64,000 nt of DNA from Streptomyces rapamycinicus NRRL 5491 (GCF_024298965.1 NZ_CP085193.1:3844001-3908000), one strand, 5' to 3'. Shown: positions 36,506 to 47,215, counted from the stretch's first letter. A program made the numbers and translations. The notes: generated by a model not told the origin, from the sequence alone.

Positions 36506-37450
36506 ATGGCATCGGCACCACGGCCCGGCGGCCGCGATACGGACCGCGTCCACGTGCCGAAGCGGCTTCTGGACGCGCTGAGCGACGACCCGGCGAGCGC
36601 CGTACTGAGCTGGCTGGACGCCCTGCCGGGGACGGCCGAGCGGCAGCTGACGGCATGGGAGCTGACCCTGGAGCGGGTCGCGACACCCGGCGGGCGTCAC
36701 GGGCTCGTCGCGCTCGTACGGCAGGCGGACGGCACCCCGGCGGCGCTGAAGTTCCCGGTCCCCGGCCCGGACGCGGACCGTGAGCGGGCCGCCCTCGCGC
36801 ACTGGCACGGCTGGGGCGCGGCCCGGCTGCTGCGCGCCGATCCGGACACCGGTGCGCTGCTGCTGGAGCGGCTGCACGGCGCGGTGTCGCTGCGCTCGCT
36901 GCCCGAGCCGAAGGCGCTGCTGGAGGCGGCGGGCACGGTGCGGCGGCTGTGGGTGCCGCCGCCCGAGGGGCATCCGTTCCCGTCGGTCACCGGGCGTACC
37001 GAGGAGGAGCGGGAGATCCTGCGGGTGCTCGGCACCGGGGGCTGGGCGGCGGATGTCCGTCCGCTCACCGACGAGGCGCTGGAGCTGCGGGCGGCGCTGC
37101 CCGCCGAACCGCCCGAGGAGGTGCTGCTGCACGGCGCCTTCCGGCAGGGGAAGGTGCTGGCCGGGGAGCGCGCACCCTGGCTCGCGGTCGGTCCGGCGCC
37201 GCTCGTGGGCGAGCGCGCTTACGACCTGGCGCGGCTGGTGCTCGACCGCTGCGAGGACCTGGCCGCGGGGCCCGGCCCCGCCGCGGCCGCGCGCCGCCGG
37301 GTCGCCAAGCTGGCGGATTCCCTGGACGTCGACCGCGACCGGCTGCGCGGCTGGTCCCTCTGCCGCGCCGTCGAGACAGGCCTGCGCCACGCCGCCGCCG
37401 GCGACCACCGCCGCGCGGAGCTGCTGCTGGAGTTCGCGGGCTGGCTCTGA
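36506..37450 (+). CDS. APH-fold kinase-like protein lacking catalytic residues
   Basis: 314 residues from the ATG at 36506. It has the fold and spacing of the aminoglycoside 6-phosphotransferase/hydroxyurea phosphotransferase family: ALKFP with Lys82, LLERLHGA, and EVLLHGAFRQGKVLAGERAP-type C-lobe. The catalytic loop, normally H-G-D-x-x-x-x-N, reads H209-G-A-F-R-Q-G-K216, so both the catalytic Asp and the Asn are lost. The metal-binding I-D-P reads V-G229-P. The rest of the domain (ERAYDLARLVLDRCE) is intact and the gene is open, so this is a probable pseudokinase, not a decayed gene. It is preceded by DUF4439 and followed convergently by proS. Confidence 0.85.
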   Translation: MASAPRPGGRDTDRVHVPKRLLDALSDDPASAVLSWLDALPGTAERQLTAWELTLERVATPGGRHGLVALVRQADGTPAALKFPVPGPDADRERAALAHWHGWGAARLLRADPDTGALLLERLHGAVSLRSLPEPKALLEAAGTVRRLWVPPPEGHPFPSVTGRTEEEREILRVLGTGGWAADVRPLTDEALELRAALPAEPPEEVLLHGAFRQGKVLAGERAPWLAVGPAPLVGERAYDLARLVLDRCEDLAAGPGPAAAARRRVAKLADSLDVDRDRLRGWSLCRAVETGLRHAAAGDHRRAELLLEFAGWL

Positions 37451-37569
37451 CGGGGCCGCTCGGCACGGCCGGGTGCGGCTTTCGTCTCGCGCCTCGCGCG
37501 CGATCGGGCGGCGGGGGCTGGGCGCGGGCTTCGCCGCCCGGTGCCGCGCCCCCGGCGCCGCCGCGGTCG

Positions 37570-39285
37570 TCAGCCGGTGGTGGTGAGGCGGGCGATGGCC
37601 TCGTCGATGGGGAGATCCTCGCGCTCGCCCGTGCGGCGGTCCTTCAGCTCGACGACGCCGTCCTTCGCGCCGCGGCCCACGACCAGGATGGCCGGGACGC
37701 CGATCAGCTCGGAGTCGGTGAACTTCACGCCCGGGGAGACACCGGCGCGGTCGTCCACCATGACCCGCAGGCCCGCCGTGCCCAGCTTCTCCGCGAGGTC
37801 GAGGGCCATCTCGGTCTGGAGGGCCTTGCCCGCCGCGACGATGTGGACGTCGGCCGGGGCGACCTCGCGGGGCCAGCAGAGCCCGGACTCGTCGTGGGTC
37901 TGCTCGGCGAGGGCGGCGACGGCGCGGGAGACGCCGACGCCGTACGAGCCCATCGTGACCCGCGCCGGCTTGCCGTTCTGCCCGAGCACATCGAGCTGGA
38001 AGGCGTCGGCGTACTTGCGGCCGAGCTGGAAGATGTGGCCGATCTCGATCGCCCGGTCCAGCTCGATGCCCGCACCGCAGCGGGGGCAGGGGTCGCCCGG
38101 CTCGACCACGACGACGTCCAGGTACTGGTCGACCTCGAAGTCACGGCCGCAGACCACGTCGCGGGCGTGGGTGTCGGGCTTGTTGGCGCCGGTCACCCAG
38201 GCGGTACCGGGGGCGATACGCGGGTCGGCGATGTAGCGGAAGGCCTTGCCCGCCAGTCCCTGCGGGCCGACGTAGCCGCGCACCAGCTCGGGGCGGCCCT
38301 CGAAGTCCTCGGCCGTGACGAGCTCGACGACGGCCGGGGCGAGGTGCTCGCCCAGCTTGCCCAGGTCCACCTCGCGGTCGCCGGGGACGCCCACCGCGGT
38401 GATCTCGCCGTCGACCTTGACCAGGAGGTTCTTCAGGGTGGCGGAGGCCGGGACGCCGAGGTACTCGGCGAGGGTCTCGATGGTCGGGGTGTCGGGGGTG
38501 TCCAGCTCCTCGAGGGGGCCGTGCGCGGCGCCCTCGACCGGCGCCACGGTCACCGTGACCGCCTCGGTGTTCGCGGCGTAGTCGCAGTTCGGGCAGTCGA
38601 CGAAGGTGTCCTCGCCGGCCGCCGCCGGGGCCAGGAACTCCTCGGACGCCGAGCCGCCCATCGCGCCGGAGACCGCGGAGACGATGCGGTAGTCCAGGCC
38701 GAGCCGCTGGAAGATCCGCTGGTACGCCTCGCGGTGCAGCCGGTAGGACTCGGCGAGGCCCTCGTCGGTGGTGTCGAAGGAGTACGAGTCCTTCATCAGG
38801 AACTCGCGCCCGCGCAGCACACCGGAGCGGGGGCGGGCCTCGTCCCGGTACTTGGTCTGGATCTGGTAGAGCATGACCGGCAGGTCCTTGTAGGACGTGC
38901 ACTGGTCCTTGACCGTCAGGGTGAAGATCTCCTCGTGGGTCGGGCCCAGGAGGTAATCGGCACCCTTACGGTCCTTGATCCGGAAGAGCAGATCGCCGTA
39001 CTCGTCCCAGCGGCCGCTCGTCTCGTACGGCTCACGGGGCAGCAGTGCGGGCAGGAGGACCTCCTGGGCGCCGATGGCGTCCATCTCCTCGCGGACGATC
39101 CGCGAGACGTTCTCCAGGACCTTCTTGCCGATCGGCAGCCAGGTCCAGATGCCCGCGGCGGCGCGGCGGACGTACCCGGCGCGGACGAGCAGCTTGTGGC
39201 TGGCGGTCTCGGCGTCCGCCGGGTCTTCGCGCAGCGTCTTCAGCATCATCGTGGACATGCGCTGGACGTTGACGGCGTGGGCCAT
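37570..39285 (-). CDS. proS: prolyl-tRNA synthetase (bacterial type)
   Basis: A 571-residue class II synthetase. Motif 1 lies near [15 protein letters not shown] and motif 2 at [16 protein letters not shown], and the editing insertion (about 225-405, [20 protein letters not shown] onward) is present, marking the bacterial form. Motif 3 is [14 protein letters not shown] and the anticodon-binding domain runs to the C-terminus. It charges tRNA-Pro. The gene is alone on its transcript, convergent with the APH-like gene and following a GNAT gene by 186 bp. Confidence 0.98.
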   Translation of the reverse strand: MAHAVNVQRMSTMMLKTLREDPADAETASHKLLVRAGYVRRAAAGIWTWLPIGKKVLENVSRIVREEMDAIGAQEVLLPALLPREPYETSGRWDEYGDLLFRIKDRKGADYLLGPTHEEIFTLTVKDQCTSYKDLPVMLYQIQTKYRDEARPRSGVLRGREFLMKDSYSFDTTDEGLAESYRLHREAYQRIFQRLGLDYRIVSAVSGAMGGSASEEFLAPAAAGEDTFVDCPNCDYAANTEAVTVTVAPVEGAAHGPLEELDTPDTPTIETLAEYLGVPASATLKNLLVKVDGEITAVGVPGDREVDLGKLGEHLAPAVVELVTAEDFEGRPELVRGYVGPQGLAGKAFRYIADPRIAPGTAWVTGANKPDTHARDVVCGRDFEVDQYLDVVVVEPGDPCPRCGAGIELDRAIEIGHIFQLGRKYADAFQLDVLGQNGKPARVTMGSYGVGVSRAVAALAEQTHDESGLCWPREVAPADVHIVAAGKALQTEMALDLAEKLGTAGLRVMVDDRAGVSPGVKFTDSELIGVPAILVVGRGAKDGVVELKDRRTGEREDLPIDEAIARLTTTG

Positions 39286-39383
39286 GGGGTCTCTCCTGCG
39301 TGCGATGGGATGTTCAGGAGGTTAGCCGCACGGGCTGGTTTCCCGGAAATGCACAGGGCTCCGCGACGGCGCCGGGCCTGTCC

Positions 39384-39442
39384 GGTGGATCTTCGCGCCT
39401 GTGACATCAGCGGCTGACGCCACGGGCCAGTGAAGATCCGCC
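39384..39442 (-). terminator. 11-bp inverted repeat upstream of proS
   Basis: GGTGGATCTTC (39384-39394) pairs with GAAGATCCGCC (39432-39442) with one G-U, across a 37-nt loop. It lies just downstream of the GNAT stop at 39472 and may end that transcript. No T-box features were seen in the proS leader. Confidence 0.4.
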
Positions 39443-39471
39443 GACGCATCGCGGCACGTCCAGCGGAGCGC

Positions 39472-40041
39472 CTAGCGGCGGCGCAGCGGCAGGGGGGCTC
39501 CCATCACGGCGTACGGGCTCGGGGCGCTCGGGAAGAGCACGGGGCGGGCGAGGTCGCGGTAGCCCAGTGAGCGGTAGAGCGCGCGGGCCGGGCTCTCGGT
39601 GTCGATCGCGGACAGGATCGAGCGCGGCTCCTCGGCGCCGTCCGTGATGGTCGTGATCAGCTGCCGGCCGATGCCGCGGCTCTGGTATTCGGGGTGGACG
39701 TGCAGTTCGGTGATGACGAACGAGTCGTCCAGCCAGTCCTCGTGCCCGGCCGCGCGCAGATACGGCTGGACGACCGTGGACCACCAGTGGGTGCGGTTGT
39801 TGGGCATGCCGTAGACGAAGCCGACGAGCCGGCCGGAGGGCGTCGTCGCGCCGAGCGCGCGGGCGCCGGGGCTCTTGAGGTGGCGCAGCACGATGTGGCG
39901 TCGTACGCCGACCTCCTCGGCCGTCAGCCCGAAGGCGACGGCCTGGACGTCGAGCGCTTCGTCCACGCGTGCGGCGAGGTCGAGCGACCCGACGACGACG
40001 TCTTCGGGTTCCGGGGTCCGCCCCCCGGGGAGATGCAGCAT
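39472..40041 (-). CDS. GNAT family acetyltransferase
   Basis: 189 residues from the ATG at 40041 (MLHLPGGRTPEPEDVV), after the stop of the upstream gene; the frame is open 39 bp further but that part overlaps the upstream gene's end. It has the GNAT acetyl-CoA motif VHPEYQSRGIGRQLI and the C-terminal motif ESPARALYRSLGYRDL. The substrate is unknown. It is 25 bp downstream of another GNAT gene and probably cotranscribed with it. Confidence 0.9.
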   Translation of the reverse strand: MLHLPGGRTPEPEDVVVGSLDLAARVDEALDVQAVAFGLTAEEVGVRRHIVLRHLKSPGARALGATTPSGRLVGFVYGMPNNRTHWWSTVVQPYLRAAGHEDWLDDSFVITELHVHPEYQSRGIGRQLITTITDGAEEPRSILSAIDTESPARALYRSLGYRDLARPVLFPSAPSPYAVMGAPLPLRRR

Positions 40042-40066
40042 GGGCGGCACCCTACTGGCCCGTCGA

Positions 40067-40912
40067 TCAGAACAGCACACTCATGAACGCGCCGACTTCC
40101 CGGAAGCCGACCCGGCGGTACGCGGCGCGGGCCGCGGTGTTGAAGTCGTTGACGTACAGGCTCACCACCGGGGCCACCTCGCTCAGCGCATAGCGCAGCA
40201 CGGCCGCCATTCCGGTCTCGGACAGGCCGCGGCCGCGGTACTCGGGGGCCACCCATACGCCCTGGATCTGGCAGGCCTGCGGGGTGGCCGCGCCGATCTC
40301 GGCCTTGAACACCACCCGGCCGTTCTCGATCCGGGCGAAGGAGCGCCCGGCGGTGACGAGCTCGGCGACCCGCGCCTGGTAGAGCAGCCCGCCGTCGCCC
40401 GCGAGCGGCGAGACGCCGACCTCCTCGGTGAACATCGCCACGCACGCGGGCATGATCACGTCCATCTCGTCCCTGCGGACGCGGCGCACCAGCGGATCGG
40501 GCGGGACGTCGGCGGGCATCGAGCTGGTGACCATCAGCGGCTGACGGGCCCGGACCTCACGGGCCGGGCCCCAGCTGGGCTCCAGCAGGGACCACAGCCC
40601 GGCGGTGGTCTCGGCGGGGCCGACGATCGAGGAGCAGCGGCGGCCCGCCCGGCGGGCGCGCTCGGCGAAGCCGCGCACGGCCTCGGGGGTGGCGCAGATG
40701 GGGACGAGGTTCGCCCCGGCGTAGCAGAGCGACTCCAGCCGTCCGCCGGAGTACCAGCCCCACATCTCGCCGCCGAGCCGCCACGGGTCCAGGCCGGCGA
40801 CCTGGACGCGGGCGGCCACGAAGGCGTTCGAGACGGGGTCGCGGTCGAGCACCGCAAGGGCCGCGTCGAGCTCATGGGGCTCGAGGACCCTGGTGGTGGA
40901 CGTGGTCAGCAC
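40067..40912 (-). CDS. GNAT acetyltransferase with DUF4081-type N-terminal domain
   Basis: 281 residues from a GTG at 40912 (MLTTSTTRVLEPHELDAAL) with GAGGCAG upstream; a TTG at 40987 is in frame but lies at the edge of the ispG terminator. The N-terminal domain (to about 130) is the type often fused to GNAT in actinobacteria. The C-terminal GNAT domain has IQGVWVAPEYRGRGLSETGM and VVSLYVNDFNTAARAAYRRVGF. The substrate is unknown. It lies between ispG and a second GNAT gene. Confidence 0.9.
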   Translation of the reverse strand: MLTTSTTRVLEPHELDAALAVLDRDPVSNAFVAARVQVAGLDPWRLGGEMWGWYSGGRLESLCYAGANLVPICATPEAVRGFAERARRAGRRCSSIVGPAETTAGLWSLLEPSWGPAREVRARQPLMVTSSMPADVPPDPLVRRVRRDEMDVIMPACVAMFTEEVGVSPLAGDGGLLYQARVAELVTAGRSFARIENGRVVFKAEIGAATPQACQIQGVWVAPEYRGRGLSETGMAAVLRYALSEVAPVVSLYVNDFNTAARAAYRRVGFREVGAFMSVLF

Positions 40913-40988
40913 GTGTCGGTCTGCCTCACGTGGTGCGGGCCCGCGGGCCGGGGACGTCGATTCTCCAGACTCTACCGCGCAGGCCAAG

Positions 40989-41019
40989 AGGGCCCCTCAC
41001 CGCCTTTTCCAGGGGCCCT
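40989..41019 (-). terminator. hairpin after ispG
   Basis: AGGGCCCCT (40989-40997) and AGGGGCCCT (41011-41019), 13-nt loop, lie 21 bp beyond the ispG stop. This overlaps the alternative TTG start of the next gene and so supports the later GTG start there. Confidence 0.75.
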
Positions 41020-41040
41020 GCGCGCCTCCCCGGGGGCGCT

Positions 41041-42198
41041 TCAGCCGCTGACGGAGACCTCGGGCTCGCCGGAGGCGATGCCGTCCTTCTCCATCTGCTC
41101 GGCGATCTTCATGGCCTCGTCGATCAGGGTCTCCACGATCTTCGACTCCGGCACGGTCTTGATGACCTCGCCCTTGACGAAGATCTGCCCCTTGCCGTTG
41201 CCGGAGGCGACGCCCAGGTCCGCCTCGCGGGCCTCGCCGGGGCCGTTGACGACACACCCCATGACCGCCACCCGCAGCGGGACCTCCATGCCCTCCAGAC
41301 CGGCCGTGACCTCGTCCGCGAGCTTGTACACATCCACCTGCGCCCGGCCGCACGACGGACACGAGACGATCTCCAGCCGCCGCTGCCGCAGATTCAGCGA
41401 CTCCAGGATCTGGATCCCGACCTTGACCTCCTCCGCCGGAGGCGCCGACAACGACACCCGGATCGTGTCCCCGATCCCCTCACTCAGCAGCGCGCCGAAC
41501 GCCACCGCCGACTTGATCGTCCCCTGGAACGCCGGACCCGCCTCCGTCACCCCCAGATGCAACGGATAGTCACACTGAGCCGCCAACTGCCGGTAGGCGT
41601 TGACCATCACCACCGGATCGTTGTGCTTCACCGAGATCTTGATGTCCCGGAACCCGTGCTCCTCGAACAGCGAACACTCCCACAACGCCGACTCCACCAA
41701 CGCCTCCGGCGTGGCCTTCCCGTACTTCTCCAGCAACCGCTTGTCCAGCGACCCCGCGTTCACCCCGATACGAATCGGCACACCCGCGTCCGACGCCGCC
41801 TTCGCGATCTCCTTGACCTTGTCGTCGAACTGCCGGATGTTCCCCGGATTCACCCGCACCGCCGCACACCCGGCATCAATCGCCGCGAACACGTACTTCG
41901 GCTGGAAATGAATGTCGGCGATCACCGGGATCTGCGACTTCTTCGCGATCACCGGCAACGCGTCCGCGTCATCCTGCGACGGACACGCCACCCGCACGAT
42001 CTGGCAACCCGACGCCGTCAGCTCCGCGATCTGCTGCAGCGTCGCACCGATGTCCGCCGTCACCGCCGTCGTCATCGACTGCACCGAGACCGGCGCGTCG
42101 CCACCCACGGCCACCGATCCGACCTGGATCTTCCGGCTGACCCTGCGCTCGGCGAGCTTGGCCGGTACGGACGGCATTCCTAGCGAAATCGCAGTCAT
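41041..42198 (-). CDS. ispG: 4-hydroxy-3-methylbut-2-enyl diphosphate synthase (flavodoxin type)
   Basis: A 385-residue protein. The N-terminal TIM-barrel domain ([23 protein letters not shown]) is followed by a C-terminal domain with the [4Fe-4S] ligands Cys280, Cys283 (SCPSCGR) and Cys315 and Glu322 ([10 protein letters not shown]). It turns MEcPP into HMBPP, the penultimate step of the MEP isoprenoid pathway. Clustering with dxr, two genes upstream, is typical of actinobacteria. The site-2 protease gene lies between them. Codon bias in the middle of the gene leans strongly to C in third position. Confidence 0.98.
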   Translation of the reverse strand: MTAISLGMPSVPAKLAERRVSRKIQVGSVAVGGDAPVSVQSMTTAVTADIGATLQQIAELTASGCQIVRVACPSQDDADALPVIAKKSQIPVIADIHFQPKYVFAAIDAGCAAVRVNPGNIRQFDDKVKEIAKAASDAGVPIRIGVNAGSLDKRLLEKYGKATPEALVESALWECSLFEEHGFRDIKISVKHNDPVVMVNAYRQLAAQCDYPLHLGVTEAGPAFQGTIKSAVAFGALLSEGIGDTIRVSLSAPPAEEVKVGIQILESLNLRQRRLEIVSCPSCGRAQVDVYKLADEVTAGLEGMEVPLRVAVMGCVVNGPGEAREADLGVASGNGKGQIFVKGEVIKTVPESKIVETLIDEAMKIAEQMEKDGIASGEPEVSVSG

Positions 42199-42292
42199 CT
42201 GGTTCGTAACCCCAAGGTGTGTGCGTGGCTGGAGATCAGCGGACTCCGATCTCCGAGATTACGGCACCGGTCATGGCCTCAGCACACCGCGC

Positions 42293-42324
42293 TCCTGAAG
42301 TCCACCCAAAGGTGAACTTCAGGA
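42293..42324 (-). terminator. hairpin after the site-2 protease gene
   Basis: TCCTGAAGT (42293-42301) pairs with ACTTCAGGA (42316-42324); the loop contains a further CACC/GGTG pairing, so the stem is about 13 bp with one mismatch. It lies 13 bp after the stop at 42337. A second inverted repeat, GGAGATC/GATCTCC, is at 42231-42254. Confidence 0.75.
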
Positions 42325-42336
42325 CATCTCGCGTCA

Positions 42337-43638
42337 TCAGGAGATTTTCACGGGGTTCACGACGTCCGCCACCAGGACGAGCAGCGTGAAGCAGATGAAA
42401 ACTCCGGCGATCACATAGGCGACCGGCATCATCTTCGCCACATCGAACGGCCCGGGGTCGGGCCGCCTCACCAGCCGGGCGGTGTGGCGCCGGATGGCCT
42501 CCCACACCGCGCCCGCGATGTGGCCGCCGTCCAGCGGCAGCAGCGGCAGCATGTTGAACAGGAACAGCGAGAGGTTGAACCCGGCGACCAGGAAGAGCAT
42601 GGTCGCGATCCGCTGGGAGGGCGGGATGTCGAGGTTGGCGACCTCGCCGCCGACCCGGGCCGCGCCCACGACGCCCATCGGGGAGTCCGCCTTGCGCTCG
42701 CCGTCCCCGAAGGCCGCGTTCCACAGGTCCGGGATCTTGGAGGGCAGGGCGATCATCGAGTCGATGCCGTCCTCGACCATGTTGCCCATGCGGTCCACGG
42801 ACTGGCCGAAGGACTGCTGGACCACTCCGTTGGCCGGGGTGAAGCCGAGGAAGCCGGCGGTGACGAACTCGCCCTCGACATAGCCGCCGTTCCCGTCGGA
42901 CTTGGCGACCTGGTTCTCTATGAGGTCGGCGTGCAGGGTCTTGCGGACGCCGTCCCGCTCGACGGTGATCGTGGCGGGGCCGGTGGTCTCGCGGATGTCC
43001 TGCTGGAGGGCGCCCCAGTCCGGGGTGGGGCGGCCGTTGAAGGCGACGATCTTGTCCCGGGGCTGCAGACCTGCGGCCTTGGCCGGGGAGTCCTTGGCGC
43101 CCTTGGGGCACTTGTCGGTGGAGGACGAGGCCGCGACCACGCACTGGGAGACCGTGCCCACACTGGTGGTCTGGGTGTTGACGCCGAAGCTCATCATCAC
43201 CCCGAGGAAGATCACCACCGCGAGGACCAGGTTCATGAAGGGCCCGGCGAACATGACGATCACGCGCTTCCACGGCGTGCGCGTGTAGAACAGGCGCTTG
43301 TCGTCGCCGGGCTGCAGCTCCTCGAAGGCGGCCGACCGGGCGTCCTCGATCATGCCGCGCCACGGTGAGGTGGAGCGCGCGGCGATCTTTCCGTCGTCGC
43401 CCGGCGGGAACATCCCGATCATGCGGATGTAGCCACCCAGCGGAACCGCCTTGATGCCGTACTCGGTATCGCCCTTCTTCCGGGAGAAGATGGTCGGCCC
43501 GAAGCCGACCATGTACTGGGGCACCCGGATGCCGAAGAGCTTGGCCGTGGAGAGGTGGCCGAGCTCATGCCAGGCGATCGAGATCAGCAGGCCGACGGCG
43601 AACACCACTATGCCGAGGACCGTCATCAGTGTCGTCAT
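42337..43638 (-). CDS. site-2-type intramembrane metalloprotease with PDZ domain
   Basis: 433 residues from the ATG at 43638, which overlaps the dxr stop by 4 bp. The zinc site HExxH is H24-E-L-G-H28 in the first membrane helix, and the second metal motif is LLPLDGGH near residue 370. A PDZ domain ([16 protein letters not shown]) lies in the middle. Four membrane helices are visible. Homologues (Rip1, RseP) cut anti-sigma factors and other membrane proteins. Its coupling to dxr is conserved in actinobacteria. A specific substrate cannot be read from this window. Confidence 0.95.
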   Translation of the reverse strand: MTTLMTVLGIVVFAVGLLISIAWHELGHLSTAKLFGIRVPQYMVGFGPTIFSRKKGDTEYGIKAVPLGGYIRMIGMFPPGDDGKIAARSTSPWRGMIEDARSAAFEELQPGDDKRLFYTRTPWKRVIVMFAGPFMNLVLAVVIFLGVMMSFGVNTQTTSVGTVSQCVVAASSSTDKCPKGAKDSPAKAAGLQPRDKIVAFNGRPTPDWGALQQDIRETTGPATITVERDGVRKTLHADLIENQVAKSDGNGGYVEGEFVTAGFLGFTPANGVVQQSFGQSVDRMGNMVEDGIDSMIALPSKIPDLWNAAFGDGERKADSPMGVVGAARVGGEVANLDIPPSQRIATMLFLVAGFNLSLFLFNMLPLLPLDGGHIAGAVWEAIRRHTARLVRRPDPGPFDVAKMMPVAYVIAGVFICFTLLVLVADVVNPVKIS

Positions 43639-44897
43639 GCGCGAGCCTCCGGGGTCGCCTTCGCCGCTCTGGCGGCCAGTTCCGTTGCGCGGGCGCGGGC
43701 CCATGTCTCGGCCTCGAGGACGTCCGCGACGGTGAGCCGGGTTCCCGCGGCCGGGGTGCCGTGCTCGGCCACCACCTCGGCGACCGTATCGACGATTCCG
43801 TTGAACGGCAGCTTTCCGTCAAGGAAGGCGTCCACGCACTCCTCGTTCGCCGCGTTGAAGACGGCCGGAGCGGTGCCGCCGAGGTCGCCGACGTGGCGGG
43901 CGAGCCCGATCGAGGGGAACGCCTCGGTGTCCAGGGGGAAGAACTCCCAGGTGTGGGCCTTGGTCCAGTCGCAGCCGGGCGCGGCGCCCGGCACCCGCTC
44001 GGGCCAGCCGAGGCCGAGCGCGATGGGCATCCGCATATCGGGCGGGCTCGCCTGGGCGAGCGTCGAGCCATCGGTGAATTCAACCATCGAGTGGATATAC
44101 GACTGAGGGTGGACCACCACCTCAATCCGTTCGAAGGGAATGTCGTAGAGCAGGTGAGCCTCGATGACCTCCAGGCCCTTGTTCACGAGGGTCGCGGAGT
44201 TGATCGTGATCACCGGGCCCATGTCCCAGGTGGGGTGGGCCAGCGCCTGCTCCGGGGTGACCGAGGCCAGCTCCCGCTTGGTCCGGCCGCGGAACGGGCC
44301 GCCGGAGGCGGTGACGACCAGCTTGCGGACCTCCTCGCGGGCGCCGCCGAGCAGCGCCTGGAAGAGCGCGGAGTGCTCGGAGTCGACGGGGACGATCTGC
44401 CCGGGCTTGGCCACGGCCTTGACCAGGGGGCCGCCGACGATGAGCGATTCCTTGTTGGCCAGCGCCAGCACCCGGCCCGCCTCCAGGGCGGCCAGGGTGG
44501 GTGCCAGGCCGATGGAGCCGGTGATGCCGTTGAGCACGGTGTGGCACTGGGAGCGGGCGAGCTCGGTGGCCGCGTCGGGCCCCGCCAGGATCTCGGGGAG
44601 CGGCTCACCGGCGCCGTAGCGCGCGCTCAGCGCCTGGCGCACCTCGGCCACCGCCTCGGGCCGGGCGACCGCGACCCTGTCCACCCGCAGCCGGTGGGCC
44701 TGCTCGGCGAGGAGCCCGGCCCGCCCCCCGGCGGCGGACAGGCCGGTCACGCGGAAGCGGTCGGGATTGCGCAGCACCACGTCGATGGCCTGGGTGCCGA
44801 TCGAACCGGTGGAGCCCAGGATCACGATGTCGCGCACGCTCGCCGCGGCGGTGGCCGCCGGAACGCGCAGATGCGGGTCAGCCAGGGAATCCGTCAT
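43635..44897 (-). CDS. dxr: 1-deoxy-D-xylulose-5-phosphate reductoisomerase
   Basis: 420 residues from the ATG at 44897 ([13 protein letters not shown]); the frame stays open further upstream across a terminator and into the next gene, which is not coding. The NADPH-binding motif is [15 protein letters not shown]. The active-site region has [21 protein letters not shown] and ASGGPFRG. It makes MEP from DXP in the isoprenoid pathway. It is coupled to the site-2 protease gene by an ATGA overlap. Confidence 0.98.
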   Translation of the reverse strand: MTDSLADPHLRVPAATAAASVRDIVILGSTGSIGTQAIDVVLRNPDRFRVTGLSAAGGRAGLLAEQAHRLRVDRVAVARPEAVAEVRQALSARYGAGEPLPEILAGPDAATELARSQCHTVLNGITGSIGLAPTLAALEAGRVLALANKESLIVGGPLVKAVAKPGQIVPVDSEHSALFQALLGGAREEVRKLVVTASGGPFRGRTKRELASVTPEQALAHPTWDMGPVITINSATLVNKGLEVIEAHLLYDIPFERIEVVVHPQSYIHSMVEFTDGSTLAQASPPDMRMPIALGLGWPERVPGAAPGCDWTKAHTWEFFPLDTEAFPSIGLARHVGDLGGTAPAVFNAANEECVDAFLDGKLPFNGIVDTVAEVVAEHGTPAAGTRLTVADVLEAETWARARATELAARAAKATPEARA

Positions 44898-44938
44898 CCC
44901 CCCATTGTGGGGGCAAGGGGTGACGGCTCGGTGACAAG

Positions 44939-44969
44939 CCCCGGGATCCGGTGATCGCGGATCCCGGGG
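44939..44969 (-). terminator. 12-bp hairpin between acyl-CoA dehydrogenase and dxr genes
   Basis: CCCCGGGATCCG (44939-44950) and CGGATCCCGGGG (44958-44969), 7-nt loop, lie 38 bp after the acyl-CoA dehydrogenase stop. Confidence 0.85.
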
Positions 44970-45007
44970 CCCGTCAGCACGTGCCCCGGCGGCTTCCCGG
45001 CGGCTCC

Positions 45008-46942
45008 TCAGTGGATGGGCCGGTGGACGTTCTGCTCGACGGTCGGGCCGGGAGTGGCGTCGGCGATCCAGGGGCCGTCGCCGCTGGGATCGATCACGCC
45101 GTGCTCGAGCCACTCGTACGTTCCGGAGAGCACCCCGGATACCACCTTGCGGTCGAGTTCGTCGGTGTTGGTCCACAGCCGCCCGAAGAGCTCCTCGGCG
45201 CGGATCCTGGCCTGCCGGCAGAACGCGTCGGCCAACTGGTAGGCCGCGACGCCGTGGTCGCCGCGGGAGCGCAGCATCTCGGCCCGTACGCAGGCCGCGC
45301 TCATCGCGAACAGCTCCGCGCCGATGTCGACGATCCGGCTGAGGAAGCCCTGTTTGGTCTCCATCCGGCCCTTCCAGCGCGACATGGCGTAGAACGTGGA
45401 GCGGGCCAGCTTGCGCGCCGAGCGCTCCACATAGCGCAGATGCGGGGAGAGGTCCGGGTGCCCGGCCGGGTTGAACTCCGGGTAGGAGCGGGGCAGCTGG
45501 CCGGGGCCGGTGAGCAGGCCGGGCAGCCAGCGGGCGTAGAAGCCACCGGCCTTGGCGGCAGCCTTGCCCTTGTCCTGGAGGGACTTGTCGGGGTCGATGA
45601 GATCGCCCGCCACGGACAGATGGGCGTCCACGGCCTCGCGGGCGATGAGGAGGTGCATGATCTCGGTCGAGCCCTCGAAGATCCGGTTGATGCGCAGATC
45701 GCGCAGCATCTGCTCGGCGGGGACGGCCCGCTCCCCGCGGGCGGCCAGCGAGGCCGCGGTCTCATAGCCACGGCCGCCGCGGATCTGGACCAGTTCGTCG
45801 GCCATCAGCCAGGCCATCTCGCTGCCGTAGAGCTTGGCGAGCGCCGCCTCGATGCGGATGTCGTTGCGGTCCTCGTCGGCCATCTGGGAGGCGAGGTCGA
45901 TGACGGCCTCCAGGGCGAAGGTGGTCGCCGCGATGAAGGAGATCTTGGCGCCGACGGCCTCGTGCTCGGCGATGGGCTTGCCCCACTGCTCACGGGCGGC
46001 GGACCATTCGCGGGCGATCTTCAGACACCACTTCCCGGCGCCCGCGCACATCGCGGGCAGCGACAGCCGCCCGGTGTTGAGCGTGGTCAGCGCGATCTTG
46101 AGGCCGGCGCCCTCGGGGCCGATCCGGTTGGCGGCCGGGACCCGGACCCGGTGCAGGCGGGTGACGCCGTTCTCCAGACCGCGCAGCCCCATGAAGGCGT
46201 TGCGGTTCTCGACGGTGACGCCCTCGGAGGCGGTCTCGACGACGAAGGCGGTGATGCCGCCCCTGCGGCCCTCGGAGCGCGGCACCCGGGCCATCACCAC
46301 GAGCAGGTCGGCGACCACGCCGTTGGTGGTCCACAGCTTGACGCCGTCCAGCAGGTAGTCGTCGCCGTCGGGCACGGCGGTGGTGGCGAGGCGGGCCGGG
46401 TCGGAGCCCACGTCCGGCTCGGTGAGCAGGAAGGCCGAGATGTCGGTGCGGGCGCAGCGCGGCAGGAAGCGGTCCTTCTGCTCCTGGGTGCCGAAGAGCT
46501 TCAGCGGCTGGGGTACGCCGATGGACTGGTGGGCGGAGAGCAGGGCGCCGATCGCCGGGCTGACGGAACCGGCCAGGGCCAGGGCCTTGTTGTAGTAGAC
46601 CTGGGTGAGACCGAGGCCCCCGTACTTGGTGTCGATCTTCATGCCGAGCGCGCCGAGTTCCTTGAGCCCCTTGATGGTCTCGTCGGGGATCTGCGCCTCG
46701 CGCTCGATACGGGCGGCGTCGACCCGCGTCTCGCAGAACTCCTGGAGCTTGGCGAGGAAGGTCTCGCCGCGGCGGACGTCGTCCGGGGCGGGGGCGGGGT
46801 GGGGATGGATCAGATCGAGTCGGAAGCGGCCGAGGAAGAGCTCCTTGGCGAAGCTGGGCTTGTGCCATACCTGTTCGCGTGCGGCCTCGGCGACCTGGCG
46901 CGCTTCACGCTCGGACACCGGCCTGACGGAGGATGCGGTCAT
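45008..46942 (-). CDS. acyl-CoA dehydrogenase, long form
   Basis: A 644-residue protein, about 250 residues longer than the usual 380-400. The acyl-CoA dehydrogenase domain covers roughly residues 60-440: [18 protein letters not shown] (flavin contact), [16 protein letters not shown], and a C-terminal part with [10 protein letters not shown] and [22 protein letters not shown]. The long helical C-terminal extension ([17 protein letters not shown] onward) is like the very-long-chain or FadE-type forms. The product is an FAD enzyme of fatty-acid oxidation; chain length is not known. The gene is divergent from the LacI regulator gene, but is not obviously part of its sugar regulon. Confidence 0.94.
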   Translation of the reverse strand: MTASSVRPVSEREARQVAEAAREQVWHKPSFAKELFLGRFRLDLIHPHPAPAPDDVRRGETFLAKLQEFCETRVDAARIEREAQIPDETIKGLKELGALGMKIDTKYGGLGLTQVYYNKALALAGSVSPAIGALLSAHQSIGVPQPLKLFGTQEQKDRFLPRCARTDISAFLLTEPDVGSDPARLATTAVPDGDDYLLDGVKLWTTNGVVADLLVVMARVPRSEGRRGGITAFVVETASEGVTVENRNAFMGLRGLENGVTRLHRVRVPAANRIGPEGAGLKIALTTLNTGRLSLPAMCAGAGKWCLKIAREWSAAREQWGKPIAEHEAVGAKISFIAATTFALEAVIDLASQMADEDRNDIRIEAALAKLYGSEMAWLMADELVQIRGGRGYETAASLAARGERAVPAEQMLRDLRINRIFEGSTEIMHLLIAREAVDAHLSVAGDLIDPDKSLQDKGKAAAKAGGFYARWLPGLLTGPGQLPRSYPEFNPAGHPDLSPHLRYVERSARKLARSTFYAMSRWKGRMETKQGFLSRIVDIGAELFAMSAACVRAEMLRSRGDHGVAAYQLADAFCRQARIRAEELFGRLWTNTDELDRKVVSGVLSGTYEWLEHGVIDPSGDGPWIADATPGPTVEQNVHRPIH

Positions 46943-47111
46943 CGGTGCTCCCTTTGCCGCGACGATCTCGTGACATTACCGGCACGTACCGCTGCCAGTG
47001 TGCATCCGGTCCGACGGGACGGCAAAGCGGGAGGACGCCGGGATCTGCGGGTTCGGGAGGGATTGCCGCGGCGGCGGACCCGGCCGAGATACTGCGGGGC
47101 ATGGACATGGC

Positions 47112-47127
47112 GTTGAAGCGCTTCGAC
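47112..47127. promoter_or_regulatory. LacI-type operator, copy 1
   Basis: GTTGAAGCGCTTCGAC, a palindrome with one mismatch around the GAAGCGCTTC core. LacI-family operators have a central CG in such palindromes. Confidence 0.75.
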
Positions 47128-47170
47128 ACCCTCTGGACAGCCCTTGCGCTGCGGGTTTAGGGTCAATCCG

Positions 47171-47199
47171 CATGGCCGGGCAGAGTAATACCGGCCATG
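47171..47199. promoter_or_regulatory. 9-bp inverted repeat in the LacI gene promoter region
   Basis: CATGGCCGG and CCGGCCATG separated by 11 bp, overlapping a possible -10 box. It is unlike the LacI operator, so it may bind a second factor or form a hairpin. Confidence 0.5.
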
Positions 47200-47200
47200 T

Positions 47201-47215
47201 GTCGAAGCGCTTCGC
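47201..47215. promoter_or_regulatory. LacI-type operator, copy 2
   Basis: GTCGAAGCGCTTCGC with the perfect 12-bp core CGAAGCGCTTCG at 47203-47214, 29 bp before the LacI start. Suggests autoregulation. Confidence 0.78.

Noticed and set aside
36506..37450. Aminoglycoside or streptomycin resistance kinase
   Set aside because: The fold fits, but the catalytic Asp, Asn and metal-binding Asp are all replaced, so a resistance function is not supported.
39286..39471. T-box or other riboswitch leader before proS
   Set aside because: No T-box core, antiterminator or specifier loop was found; the inverted repeat is better explained as the end of the upstream GNAT transcript.
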